A DNA stretch of 62,500 bases from Bacteroidota bacterium (GCA_018267365.1 JAFDYQ010000025.1:1-62500); one strand, 5' to 3'; counted from the stretch's first letter, positions 52,855-61,611 are shown. Numbers and translations: made by a program. Notes: a model not told the origin generated them from the letters alone.

Positions 52855-53328
52855 TTACTTGCACGGAAGGTTCTCGTCACTGGCAGAGCCGGCATAGTAG
52901 GCGCATGTGTAGGCATCGTACGAATCAGGAAACCGGTAGAGGTTTTTCTCGGCGCAGGGTACCTTACTATTGCGCCATAAGCGTACTAGGCCGGTTACTT
53001 TAGCAGAGCCGCCTACAGTAGTGTAATCTACCTCATAGTCGTAGATTCCATCAGACTTGCCGCTCCCGTCCCACCGTCCTCGGATTGTATTACCGCTTAT
53101 CGTGAGTGTATAGCCTGTCACAGAGTCCTGTGCGGTGGTCCGGCAGTATACGGGTCCGTTGAATCGGTCATTGCGCCCGTCCCCATTAGGAGAAAACACG
53201 TTGACCTCACCAAAGGATAGATTAGCATTGGTCTAAGTGACTGTCATGTGACTACCCACCAGAGACTTCTTGCAGCTGGTCGCAAAGATCACCAGCAGCA
53301 CTATTACGGCTACGTATTTCGTTTTCAC
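52855..53328 (-). pseudogene. Lipoprotein with type B-like sorting domain, broken by an in-frame amber codon
   Basis: One frame runs from GTG 53328 to TAA 52855 (157 codons) but has a single TAG at 53235-53233 (codon 32). Before it is a lipoprotein signal (KYVAVIVLLVIFATSC, Cys19). After it the frame resumes as TNANLSFGEVNVFSPNGDGR, matching the start of type B sorting domains, then ends in a Cys-containing tail. No frameshift is needed: one base change (such as CAG to TAG) explains it. A GTG at 53199 could start a shortened product without signal. It lies 11 bases after the OmpA gene, likely co-transcribed. Nonsense mutation, sequencing error or, least likely, readthrough are the options; TAG is a normal stop elsewhere in the window. 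Confidence 0.7.
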
Positions 53329-53339
53329 AGTTATTGGTC

Positions 53340-54317
53340 TTACTGATTAGAAGTGTCGAGAATTTTAAATATCTCCTTCAGATCTGGAGAGAGCACCAGC
53401 TCTATACGGCGGTTTTGGCTGCGGCCTTCCGGTGTATCATTGCTCGCTACGGGATAGAACTCACCGCGCCCTTCAGCCACTACCCGCCTCGGGTCCAGCT
53501 TGCCGTCATTTACCACGATATTGGTCACCGCGGCGGCGCGCATGGCACTGAGGTCCCAGTTATTTTTCACTTCACCCTTGGCGGCTGTATACTGCTTGTT
53601 ATCTGTGTGGCCCTCTACTACGAGTGTCACATCGGTTAGTTTATTCATCACTTCAGCCACCTTTACGATAGCAGATTTACCCTTTTCATCTACGGCAAAA
53701 CTTCCCGACTTAAACAGGAGCTTGTCAGAGAGAGAGACATACACCTTTCCATCCTTCTGCGTCACCTTCAGTTCGTCACTCGCGAATCCTGTCAGTGCGT
53801 CTGTGATCTTTTTCTTCAGGTCTGCCAGCGCTTCCTCTTTGCGGGCTATAGATGCCTCGAGGTCCTTCACTCTCTTTTCACGCTCCTTCAGCGCGTCGGA
53901 CAGCCGTTGCAGCTCGGCCTGTTTGTCGTTTAGTGTTGCTTCTTTTTCGGCCAGAGCCAGGCTCAGCTTTTCTTTATCTTTTGAGGAGGACTTGCTCAGG
54001 TCCTGATACTGATTTTTCAGGCTCTCATACAGCTTATTGGCGTCCTCATTGGCCTTGGTCAGGCGGTCTTTCTGCTCAGAGAGGCTGAGGTTCTTGTTTT
54101 TCAGGTCAGCTATTTCGCCGTTCAGTTTGCTGATCTGGTCATTCAGATTGGCTATATCGGCATTGGCTTTGTCCAGCTTTTCATTGCAGTCGCGCTTTTC
54201 AGCCATGTTCTTCTTGGCTAGCGCCTCCTGCTCGTCAAATTTCTTTTTAGACACCAAACACGATGATAAACTGAAAGTTATGATTATAAATCCTATTAAA
54301 TACGTTATTTTTTTCAT
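53340..54317 (-). CDS. OmpA-family lipoprotein with long coiled coil
   Basis: 325 aa. Lipobox LSSC (about residues 17-20). Residues about 25-185 are a long, charged coiled coil (repeats such as KLDKANADIANLNDQISKLN). The OmpA peptidoglycan-binding domain covers about 195-320, with VVEGHTDNKQY and the Arg-rich end GRSQNRRIELVLS. It should span from the outer membrane to the cell wall. Upstream of the amber-broken lipoprotein gene, on the same strand. Confidence 0.9.
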   Translation of the reverse strand: MKKITYLIGFIIITFSLSSCLVSKKKFDEQEALAKKNMAEKRDCNEKLDKANADIANLNDQISKLNGEIADLKNKNLSLSEQKDRLTKANEDANKLYESLKNQYQDLSKSSSKDKEKLSLALAEKEATLNDKQAELQRLSDALKEREKRVKDLEASIARKEEALADLKKKITDALTGFASDELKVTQKDGKVYVSLSDKLLFKSGSFAVDEKGKSAIVKVAEVMNKLTDVTLVVEGHTDNKQYTAAKGEVKNNWDLSAMRAAAVTNIVVNDGKLDPRRVVAEGRGEFYPVASNDTPEGRSQNRRIELVLSPDLKEIFKILDTSNQ

Positions 54318-54446
54318 GGAGAGAGAATGTTTCCGCTAAAGTATGCATCGGCTACATGCCGCACCACGCCTATCTTGCACCCATTTGCTGTGGACTGTCC
54401 TTGATTTAGGTAAATGGCTTTTTGGGCGGAGTTTTTTGAGCCAAAA

Positions 54447-54477
54447 TTTGACAAATAGGCATAAAAACATAATTTTA
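54447..54477 (+). promoter_or_regulatory. Candidate promoter of the type B/PorP pair
   Basis: TTTG (54447-54450), a 19-base spacer and TAATTTTA (54470-54477): the same boxes and spacing as the candidate greA promoter at 34783-34813. Confidence 0.5.
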
Positions 54478-54487
54478 CGGACTAGAC

Positions 54488-54507
54488 ATACCACATTTTT
54501 GTGGTAT
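54488..54507 (+). promoter_or_regulatory. Palindromic hairpin in the 5' leader of the type B/PorP pair
   Basis: ATACCACA-TTTT-TGTGGTAT is a perfect 8-bp stem 24 bases before the ATG, right after the expected transcription start. It could be an operator or a 5'-end RNA stem-loop. Confidence 0.55.
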
Positions 54508-54531
54508 TATACCCTTTTCACCTTGTAAGCA

Positions 54532-55881
54532 ATGAAGAAAACCCTACTCCTCATCTTATCATCTGTCGCACTATCAGCGGCTTATGCTCAAACTTTCTAT
54601 AATAATGGCGCACCGGTAGCCATCACCACCGGCGGTGTGATGATCGTCAAATCTGACAATGCCACCACTGGATCCGGATCTCTGGAAAACGCTGCCTCCG
54701 GCTCTCTCAAAAATGCGGGTACAGTAGTCATAGAAGGTAGCTTTGTGAATACACTCGGCACTGCAGATGGAGCAGGGACCAACACAGGCAAATACTTTGT
54801 GCAGAAAGATTGGATCAATAATGCTACGTGGAATGCAGATCAGTCATGGGTGACTCTCTATGGCACGGATCAGAATATATCAGGCACCAGCCCCAATACT
54901 TTTTACAACCTGACGGACTCCACACCTCTGGGCTCAGGGACTAAAAAGCAGACTGACGGTGACGTGACAGTGGCTAACTCTCTATGGCTGTCGGGTGCCG
55001 AGCATGCTACCTCATCCTATTGGCTCAATGTGACCAATGCTGACCCGGCAGCGATCGTTATAGCCCCTGCCTATATTAATAACAGCTATGTGAGCAGCAC
55101 AGCCGGAGGCCGTCTGGTGAGAAACACTGACCAGAAAGCAGAATACATTTTTCCTACGGGGGTCAATAACGGTGGCACAGCCAAGATACGCGAGGCATCT
55201 GTAGTGCCGGCCAATACACAAGCGAGGTACTACAAAGTACGCTATGCAGAGAATGTACCGTCGACCTCTACCACATCTGACGATGGATACGATACGCTGA
55301 AGAAATCCGGAGGCATAGGTCAGGTCAATGATGTATTCTACCACATTGTAGATGCATCTGACAATTCACCTGCAGATCTCTCTATCTTCTCAGACCAGAT
55401 CGCAGACGGTCCATGGGCCTCTATCGGCATATGGAGCGGCACACCCGCCCAGTGGGCCAATATGCAGCAGGTAGTCGCTACGCCGGGCCTGTCAGGCTCA
55501 GGCCGTATCAAGTTTACCAAGAGTGCATGGACTCCCGCCATCAACGATTCGGTATTTGCACTGATAGATACTATTCCTATCAAGAGGGACTTTACTTTCC
55601 CTACAGCCTTCCTGCCGGGAGGAGTAGGCGTACCAGTAGAGAATACCTATTTCACCATTATAAATCAGGGCGATATAGTGATGCTGGACGAGCTGAGCGT
55701 ATTCAATCGCTGGGGCGAAATGGTGTTTGACAGCAGACGCGATGGCACAGACAAATGGGATGGCCAATATCACGGCAAACTGCAGGACCAGGGCAACTAT
55801 GTATACCTGGCCAAGGTGCGCAATAAGCAGACCAATAAGCTATATCCTACCGTGACGGGCAATGTAGCTCTCATCTGGTAA
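54532..55881 (+). CDS. Secreted protein with T9SS type B sorting domain
   Basis: 449 aa. Signal peptide (KTLLLILSSVALSAAYAQ). The middle is beta-rich and of a form seen in Bacteroidota adhesins (GSFVNTLGTADGAGTNTG, LWLSGAEHATSSYWL). From about 355 there is a type B sorting domain: FPTAFLPGG, VFNRWGEMVFDSRRDGTDKWDG and GNYVYLAKV. The usual SPNGDG motif is replaced by LPGGVGVPVENTYF. It is followed 47 bases later by a PorP/SprF gene, which probably exports or anchors it. Confidence 0.88.
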   Translation: MKKTLLLILSSVALSAAYAQTFYNNGAPVAITTGGVMIVKSDNATTGSGSLENAASGSLKNAGTVVIEGSFVNTLGTADGAGTNTGKYFVQKDWINNATWNADQSWVTLYGTDQNISGTSPNTFYNLTDSTPLGSGTKKQTDGDVTVANSLWLSGAEHATSSYWLNVTNADPAAIVIAPAYINNSYVSSTAGGRLVRNTDQKAEYIFPTGVNNGGTAKIREASVVPANTQARYYKVRYAENVPSTSTTSDDGYDTLKKSGGIGQVNDVFYHIVDASDNSPADLSIFSDQIADGPWASIGIWSGTPAQWANMQQVVATPGLSGSGRIKFTKSAWTPAINDSVFALIDTIPIKRDFTFPTAFLPGGVGVPVENTYFTIINQGDIVMLDELSVFNRWGEMVFDSRRDGTDKWDGQYHGKLQDQGNYVYLAKVRNKQTNKLYPTVTGNVALIW

Positions 55882-55928
55882 CCCTCATCTGAAAACCCAA
55901 AACCTAAAACCAAAAGAGAGACTTGATA

Positions 55929-56963
55929 ATGAAGAAACTTTATTTAGCCACCCTTGCAGCCTTTACCTTCCTCACAGCAGGAGCTCAGGATGTCCACTAT
56001 ACCCAGTTTTACAATACGCCTCTCACTACCAATCCGGCCCTGACCGGTGTAGTACCAGGTAGCTATCGTGTGGGCGCTATCTACAGAAATCAGTGGTTCT
56101 CCGGAGTCAATAATGGCTTTTTCAACTCGCCATATCAGACACCATCTATATCTTTTGATATGCCTATCGCGCTCGGTACAGCCGGCAAGGATGTAGTAGG
56201 TGTGGGTGCCTATGTACTATATGATGCAGCAGGAGCCAGTTCTTTTCAGACATTTAGCCTCGTGGCATCAGGATCATACATCCGCCACCTGAGCCCCAAT
56301 CATCAGCTGTCTATAGGCCTGCAGCTAGGCTACACTCAGACTGGCTACAAAAACCCTCAGTTTGCCAGCCAGTATCAGGGCAATGAGTTTAACGGTAATA
56401 TAGCCAGCGGTATCAACCTGCAGCCGAATGTAAAGTATGCCAACCTGAATGTCGGTCTGCTCTACTATGGCAAGCTGACCAGCAAAATAGCACTCTACCT
56501 GGGTGGCACGATTTTTAATACTGCCGTGCCTAAATATAACCTGGCTACTACTACCGACAAAAGGACACTTTATCTTCGCGGCAATATCTCCGGTGGTATG
56601 GACTTCACCTTGGGTCGCCGCTTTCACCTCCTGCCATCTGTGCTCTGGATGCGCCAGTCTGTGGCCAATCAGCTCAATGCCGGTCTTGGTTTCGGATATG
56701 ATATCAATATCCGTACAAACATCACCCTCGGTGTCTACAGCAGGTCCAATGACATCATTACAAAAGATCACCAGGCTGAGTCAGCTATAGCTTATGCAGC
56801 CTTCCAGATCAAGGGCTTCAAGGTGGGTGCCAGCTATGACTTTACTGTCAATAAGTTTAAAGAAGCCGGCGCGGGCACAGGCGCATTTGAGATATCTCTG
56901 ATGTATATAGGCTTCCCCAAAGCCTACAGCCTAAAGGAAACTCTCTTCTGCCCTCGTTTCTAA
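55929..56963 (+). CDS. PorP/SprF family T9SS outer membrane protein
   Basis: 344 aa from the ATG at 55929. Signal peptide (LYLATLAAFTFLTAGAQ) and the hallmark DVHYTQFYNTPLTTNPALTG, then a barrel (GAIYRNQW, GGMDFTLGRRFHLLPS) and a C-terminal LFCPRF. It pairs with the preceding type B protein. No PorE-like gene follows, unlike at 37013-43780. Confidence 0.92.
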   Translation: MKKLYLATLAAFTFLTAGAQDVHYTQFYNTPLTTNPALTGVVPGSYRVGAIYRNQWFSGVNNGFFNSPYQTPSISFDMPIALGTAGKDVVGVGAYVLYDAAGASSFQTFSLVASGSYIRHLSPNHQLSIGLQLGYTQTGYKNPQFASQYQGNEFNGNIASGINLQPNVKYANLNVGLLYYGKLTSKIALYLGGTIFNTAVPKYNLATTTDKRTLYLRGNISGGMDFTLGRRFHLLPSVLWMRQSVANQLNAGLGFGYDINIRTNITLGVYSRSNDIITKDHQAESAIAYAAFQIKGFKVGASYDFTVNKFKEAGAGTGAFEISLMYIGFPKAYSLKETLFCPRF

Positions 56964-56986
56964 GCAACTCATTAAAAGATATATAT

Positions 56987-57012
56987 AAGCCGCTCCATGG
57001 AGCGGCTTTTTC
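56987..57012 (+). terminator. Rho-independent terminator after the PorP gene
   Basis: AAGCCGCT pairs with AGCGGCTT around CCATGG, followed by TTTTTC. It begins 24 bases after the PorP stop and ends the operon. Confidence 0.85.
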
Positions 57013-57062
57013 ATTTGACACGACCCTGTGGATAGTGCTATGGCAGGGCTATGTGTTTTATT

Positions 57063-57070
57063 TAGCTTTG
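57063..57070 (+). promoter_or_regulatory. Candidate -7 box of the 90-aa gene
   Basis: A perfect TAGCTTTG lies 16 bases before the ATG at 57087. The -33 region (TATGG near 57040) is weak. Confidence 0.35.
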
Positions 57071-57086
57071 TACAAAGAGAATGATC

Positions 57087-57356
57087 ATGGCCAAGTGTAA
57101 TATATCTATCCATATAGGCAATGTAAAGAACAGGAAGGAACTGATGGAAAAAGCGCAGGCCGCTATCACCCACCACGGAGGCACGCTAAACGGTGATGAA
57201 GTGGCAGGTACATTTGAACTCCCCCTCATCATAGGCCATATCAATGGCAACTATACCATATCAGAACACACCTTTGACCTGGAGATCACGCACAAACCAC
57301 TCCTCGTCACCTGCACCCGGATAGAAGAGGAGCTGACCAGGTACCTGACAGAGTAA
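57087..57356 (+). CDS. Small protein of unknown function (PHA-system-like pattern)
   Basis: 89 aa from the ATG at 57087 (an ATG two codons upstream is also possible). No signal peptide. Order of hydrophobic and charged segments, with HHGGTLNGDEVAGTFELPL, HINGNYTISEHTFDLEI and RIEEELTRYL, recalls the polyhydroxyalkanoic acid system family; this is a weak similarity by eye. Confidence 0.6.
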   Translation: MAKCNISIHIGNVKNRKELMEKAQAAITHHGGTLNGDEVAGTFELPLIIGHINGNYTISEHTFDLEITHKPLLVTCTRIEEELTRYLTE

Positions 57357-57444
57357 GGAAAATCCAGATCCGGGCTAAGAAGCCTGATCCATACCCTCCA
57401 TTTTAGCGCATAGAAATTATTATTCACCCTTAAATCTAATCTCT

Positions 57445-58179
57445 ATGTCTAAAAACTATTTTTCTGCTTTATTTTTTCTGCTCCTCCTGGCAGGTCTGAG
57501 TGCGTGCAAAAAATCATCTTCTTCAGACTATAAGTGTGCCAACTGCGCTACCTCCCCCACGGCTGATGCGGCCTATGACCATAGCAGCAAAGGGATATAC
57601 AAAGGCACCATAGTCGGGTCTACCGGCACAGTGAATATCGAAATAGAGAATACAGGCAGCATTCTGACCGCCGCTATCAGGCTGGATGATCAGTGGATCA
57701 ATATGGGCACTACTACACAGTGGGTAGCTGGTCAGCCCTTTACAGCTACATTCAGCGGTGTCTATGGCTCGCAGACGGCTACCATCACATTCACTGTAGA
57801 GGCTGATGGTAGCCACCCACAGGTGACGTACATCAATATACCCGGCCATACCGGGGCTACCATAGTAGTCTATAAGGAATTATCCTCCAGCCAGATCAAA
57901 TGCTACGAGGGTACCTACTCCGGGCAGAGTGCTGGTGTGTTTAATATGGTGGTAAATACCGGGGCTGATACCTGGATGGCTGTTGTCAAAGGAAATAATG
58001 ATAACTCCTGCACACTGGTATCAGGCACTATCTCTGGCACATCTCTCACCTGTAGCAACTGTATAGGCGGGACAGCCGGCAGCAGCGTATCAGGAACTCT
58101 CTCCGGCGATAATATGACCGGATCGTGGAGTGATGGTCAGGGCGGCAGTGGGAGCTGGACTAGTCACCGGACCATGTAG
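57445..58179 (+). CDS. Secreted lipoprotein, two beta repeats, function unknown
   Basis: 244 aa. Lipobox LSAC (Cys21) and a Ser-rich tether, with a CANC pair just after. Two related halves: GIYKGTIVGSTGTVNIEIEN near 48 and CYEGTYSGQSAGVFNMVVNT near 151, each continuing into beta strands, so an internal duplication is likely. The C-terminal part is Gly/Ser/Thr-rich. Its last 20 bases overlap the convergent 504-aa gene. Confidence 0.75.
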   Translation: MSKNYFSALFFLLLLAGLSACKKSSSSDYKCANCATSPTADAAYDHSSKGIYKGTIVGSTGTVNIEIENTGSILTAAIRLDDQWINMGTTTQWVAGQPFTATFSGVYGSQTATITFTVEADGSHPQVTYINIPGHTGATIVVYKELSSSQIKCYEGTYSGQSAGVFNMVVNTGADTWMAVVKGNNDNSCTLVSGTISGTSLTCSNCIGGTAGSSVSGTLSGDNMTGSWSDGQGGSGSWTSHRTM

Positions 58180-59674
58180 TCTCAGGTGTGCCCGCCTCTG
58201 CTGTATATAGCAGAGGCGGGGCCTTTACGCGCTTCATTTCTAGCATGCGCCTGAATATGCCGGCGAAGTGAGAGTAGGACCTCGTGGTACAGATTTCAAA
58301 ATCTTGCTGCTGTTTTTTATTGAAGCGCTTGTCACGATACTGCAGGTCATATACTGCGCTGATAGAAGAGAAAAGAGCCGGATAGGTAGATGTAGCACGC
58401 GTCATCTTCCTGCTGCGCAGAAATTTTAGATTTTTCATGGCCAATAGTTTAGCGCCACCCGCATCGTTTTTCAGATAGACCATCGCATTTTCAAAGAATA
58501 GCAGCTGAAGCAGATACTGCTGCTGCTGATGCTTGTGTAATAGTGCGCGACATGCTGTGATGTGATCCTCAGCCTCAGTCAGGGCTCCTATGTGCATATG
58601 GTAGCAGATGACCTGCAGGTAGGCCATCACTCTGATATCTGTCTGTCCGCCGTGCATCGCTTCGGCAAAATGGGTATCTATTATTGCTTTTGCCATCTCA
58701 TACTTGCCCAGCGTGAGGGCTACCTTAAAAAAACGACTCTGTGAGGAGAGTCGGATATTAGACAGTGTACTCTCTGCGGGTGTGATCAGGGAGGCAAAGA
58801 TCTCATAGGCCGGCTCATACATGCCGGCATAGCTCAGAGCCTCAGCTTTCATGAGCCGGGGTTCAGCGCATTCTTTGTCGTTGAAGAGGTTTCTGTTTTC
58901 TGAGGTTATTCTGATATCCTCATCCATGATGGCTGCTGCCCTCAGCTGCTGGTCAGTGCTGATATAGAGCATAGCCGCTACACGCAGTACATGGTGGAGC
59001 GCCATAGGATGCTGCAGTGCTCTGGCATCGCGCAGTAGTTTTTCCACTTTGCGTGATAGAGATTGAGCCACCCGCGCATCATAGAGGCTCATATCCATAG
59101 TGCCCATAGAGATGGCCGCGTAGAGTGCATCGCATTGTATGCGGATATACCACTCCGGATGCGCTGCCGGATCCAGTAGTGACAGCAGGCGGCGGGTGTA
59201 TTTTTGGATATCTGCTGCTTTCATCACTCGGCTATCAGCGCGGGTCACCACTTCACAGCATTCACCATAAAACTTTATCAAGGCATCCTGCGCCTTGATC
59301 TTTTTTTCTGAGACCCGCATCTGGTGAGTGACCAGCGTATAAGATCTGTTTCGAAGGTTTCTGATGAAGCTAAACTGGTCATAGCCATCCGGACCGGCCA
59401 GTCGCAGGATTATACTTTTCATCACTACTGAGCAGAGCTTCTCCAGATGGCCTTGAGTCAGATGGAGCTGCCTCATGGCCATAGCAGAGGGAAATGTCTT
59501 GCTCTTGCGCTTCATCAGGCAAAAGTTCAGCAGTTGCCTTTCCCTTTGTGTCAGATGCAGGAAACGCAGCTCGCCTATATGAGTATCATTCAGCACTGAC
59601 AATAGATCATGTAAAAGTGCCATGAACATTTTTTTAGAGATGAATAAAAAAAACGCCTGAAACCCTGTATCCAT
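58160..59674 (-). CDS. Helical-repeat (TPR-like) cytoplasmic protein, function unknown
   Basis: 504 aa from the ATG at 59674; internal ATGs at 59629 and 59623 are also possible starts. No signal peptide. After a region with TQRERQLLNFCLMKRKSKTF (which might bind nucleic acid), the rest is a chain of alpha-helical hairpins with Ala/Leu-rich TPR-like spacing (LMKAEALSYAGMYEPAYEIF, KVALTLGKYEMAKAIIDTHF). The C-terminal coding end contains a perfect hairpin (58191-58220) that may serve the opposite gene. No family recognised. Confidence 0.7.
   Translation of the reverse strand: MDTGFQAFFLFISKKMFMALLHDLLSVLNDTHIGELRFLHLTQRERQLLNFCLMKRKSKTFPSAMAMRQLHLTQGHLEKLCSVVMKSIILRLAGPDGYDQFSFIRNLRNRSYTLVTHQMRVSEKKIKAQDALIKFYGECCEVVTRADSRVMKAADIQKYTRRLLSLLDPAAHPEWYIRIQCDALYAAISMGTMDMSLYDARVAQSLSRKVEKLLRDARALQHPMALHHVLRVAAMLYISTDQQLRAAAIMDEDIRITSENRNLFNDKECAEPRLMKAEALSYAGMYEPAYEIFASLITPAESTLSNIRLSSQSRFFKVALTLGKYEMAKAIIDTHFAEAMHGGQTDIRVMAYLQVICYHMHIGALTEAEDHITACRALLHKHQQQQYLLQLLFFENAMVYLKNDAGGAKLLAMKNLKFLRSRKMTRATSTYPALFSSISAVYDLQYRDKRFNKKQQQDFEICTTRSYSHFAGIFRRMLEMKRVKAPPLLYTAEAGTPETTWSGD
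58191..58220 (+). terminator. Terminator-like hairpin for the lipoprotein gene, inside the opposite coding end
   Basis: A perfect 12-bp stem (58191-58202 with 58209-58220) with a GTATAT loop begins 12 bases after the lipoprotein stop. It lies within the last codons of the convergent 504-aa gene. No T-run follows. Confidence 0.6.
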
Positions 59675-59696
59675 AAGGTTTTCAAAGGATTGAGCA

Positions 59697-59711
59697 GGGT
59701 AAATTTTACCC
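59697..59711. promoter_or_regulatory. Palindrome between divergent genes
   Basis: GGGTAAA-T-TTTACCC is a perfect 7-bp palindrome around one base, 23 bases upstream of the 504-aa gene and 93 upstream of the sulfatase gene. It has the form of an operator, but there is no other support. Confidence 0.3.
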
Positions 59712-59791
59712 CAATTTTTGCATGGTGAAAATTAACTATTTCTTTAACCAAAAAGAGGAAACTGCATGTAAACTTTTGTTCGTTTATTCGT

Positions 59792-59799
59792 TAGATTTG
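59792..59799 (+). promoter_or_regulatory. Perfect -7 box just before the sulfatase gene
   Basis: TAGATTTG ends only four bases before the ATG at 59804. If used, the message would begin at or near the start codon (leaderless). No good -33 box lies at the usual 19-21 base distance. Confidence 0.35.
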
Positions 59800-59803
59800 G
59801 TAT

Positions 59804-61438
59804 ATGCGATACATTAAGGGATTAGTATTGACGTGCAGCCTGGCTGCAGTCGCGGTGTTGTGCATGAGTTTTCTGCACAGACCATTTTACAGCGATAAGT
59901 ATAAGATCTACTTTGACGAGAAGCTCATCAAAGGTAAAGAGGACTTTCTGGCGAAACCGGTAGCCGATCCGCTGAGCCACTCCCGGCCCAATGTGATCCT
60001 TATACTGGCAGATGACCTCGGCGCCACAGATCTCTCACTCTATGGCAATAAAGCCCTTACTACGCCTAATATAGATAAACTGGGCAAGGAGGGTGTCGTT
60101 TTCACAGAGGGCTATATCTCGTCTCCGGTCTGTTCGCCATCCCGCGCAGGCCTGCTCACCGGCCGCTACCAGCAGCGCTTCGGCCACGAGTTTCAGCCCA
60201 ACCATCGCTATCTCAAGAATATGGCAGAGTACTATGGCTTCAAGATGCTGCCGAGATTTCGTCCACTCACCCCCATCAAAGAGAGTGAGGTGCCATCTAC
60301 CGAAGACAGAATGCGCCAAGGCCTCCCTCCGTCTGAGATCACGCTGGCCGATATGCTGAAGCGGTATGACTACTCTACCGCCATCATAGGCAAGTGGCAC
60401 CTCGGAGCAGCAGACTTCGCCAAGCCTTGCGCGCGGGGCTTTGACTACCAATATGGCTTTTACGAGGCCTTTACGCTATACGCACCGGCCACTAACCCTG
60501 ATGTGGTCAATACCCACATAGGCCGCGACTATATAGACCAGCACGAGTGGCAGACCGCCGAGGGCCGCCGGGGCAACTGTGCCATCCTGCGCAACTGCTG
60601 CGAGGAGAAAGAAGAAAACAAATACCTGACAGACAAACTGACCGACGAGGCCATCTCCTATATAGACCGCAGCAAAAATGGCCCCTTCTTCCTCTACCTG
60701 CCTTATAATGCTCCCCACGCTCCGCTGCAGGCCATGAAGAAGTACTACGCCATGTTTTCTAATATTAAGGACCCCGTCAAGCGCACCTATGCGGCCATGA
60801 TCAAGAACCTCGATGATCAGGTAGGCCGCCTGCTGCAGCACGTAGACAGCCTGGGCCTCACAGACAATACCATGATCGTCTTCCTCAGTGATAATGGAGG
60901 CGTATCTTATAATGGTACCACAGACAACGCGCCGTTCAAGGGAGGCAAGTTCACCAACTTTGAGGGTGGCATACGGGTACCCTTTATGATGAAGTGGAAG
61001 GGACACATCAAGCCCGGCACCGTCTATCATGAGCCCGTCATCTCTCTGGATATCTTTGCCACCGTAGCCCGTGCCGTCAATATGGACCTGCCGGCAGACC
61101 GCAAGTACGATGGTGTAGACCTCGTCCCGTTTGTGAATGGAGAGCAGGCCGGGCCGGCTCATGGCGCCCTCTACTGGAGGAGCGACTTCAATAAAGCCAT
61201 CCGCAAGGGAGAGTGGAAGCTCATCATCAATGAATATGATAATACGACGCTCCTATATAATATAAAGGAAGACAAGGAGGAAAAGCACAACCTGGCCGCC
61301 CTGAAGCCCAAGGTGGTCGAAGCGCTGAATAAAGACCTGTCAGACTGGGAAAAGGAACTCATCAAGCCCCTCTGGCCGCGCGTAGTCAACTATGTAATGA
61401 AGGACGAAGAGGGTAGCAAGTACGTTTTTGCCTTCTAA
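59804..61438 (+). CDS. Secreted sulfatase (arylsulfatase A type)
   Basis: 544 aa. N-terminal export signal (YIKGLVLTCSLAAVAVLC). The type I sulfatase signature is CSPSRAGLLTGRYQ at 110-123: Cys110 would become formylglycine, and metal-binding Asp70-Asp71 lie in LADDLGATDLSLYG. Also visible are IIGKWHLGA and DNGGVSYNGTTDNAPFKGGK. Such enzymes remove sulfate esters from sulfated glycans or small molecules; the substrate is not evident. The maturing enzyme (anaerobic sulfatase-maturating type) is not in the window. The C-terminus ends in YVFAF with no T9SS sorting domain. Confidence 0.93.
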   Translation: MRYIKGLVLTCSLAAVAVLCMSFLHRPFYSDKYKIYFDEKLIKGKEDFLAKPVADPLSHSRPNVILILADDLGATDLSLYGNKALTTPNIDKLGKEGVVFTEGYISSPVCSPSRAGLLTGRYQQRFGHEFQPNHRYLKNMAEYYGFKMLPRFRPLTPIKESEVPSTEDRMRQGLPPSEITLADMLKRYDYSTAIIGKWHLGAADFAKPCARGFDYQYGFYEAFTLYAPATNPDVVNTHIGRDYIDQHEWQTAEGRRGNCAILRNCCEEKEENKYLTDKLTDEAISYIDRSKNGPFFLYLPYNAPHAPLQAMKKYYAMFSNIKDPVKRTYAAMIKNLDDQVGRLLQHVDSLGLTDNTMIVFLSDNGGVSYNGTTDNAPFKGGKFTNFEGGIRVPFMMKWKGHIKPGTVYHEPVISLDIFATVARAVNMDLPADRKYDGVDLVPFVNGEQAGPAHGALYWRSDFNKAIRKGEWKLIINEYDNTTLLYNIKEDKEEKHNLAALKPKVVEALNKDLSDWEKELIKPLWPRVVNYVMKDEEGSKYVFAF

Positions 61439-61462
61439 ATATTACAATACACAAACTTGATA

Positions 61463-61490
61463 GAAAGGCTGATAGCAATATCAGCCTTTC
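61463..61490 (+). terminator. Terminator-like hairpin after the sulfatase gene
   Basis: GAAAGGCTGAT pairs perfectly with ATCAGCCTTTC (11 bp, loop AGCAAT), 24 bases after the stop. No long T-run follows. Confidence 0.65.
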
Positions 61491-61553
61491 GTATGTGCCC
61501 TGCGTCGGCTATGATAGTTATCCATTATTCTGTCATAGAAATCTATAGACAAG

Positions 61554-61585
61554 ATTGCCTCAGCAGCATTTTTCTCATACATTTA
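61554..61585 (+). promoter_or_regulatory. Candidate promoter of the last gene
   Basis: ATTG (61554-61557), a 20-base spacer, then TACATTTA (61578-61585), one base from the TAnnTTTG consensus. The ATG is at 61612. Confidence 0.45.
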
Positions 61586-61611
61586 GGGGCAAATCATAGG
61601 TCCCTTTAAAT

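Noticed and set aside
53233..53235. Programmed amber readthrough or recoded TAG
   Set aside because: Other genes here end with TAG in the normal way (for example at 4118-4120 and 50541-50543) and no recoding element is visible; a nonsense mutation or sequence error is simpler.
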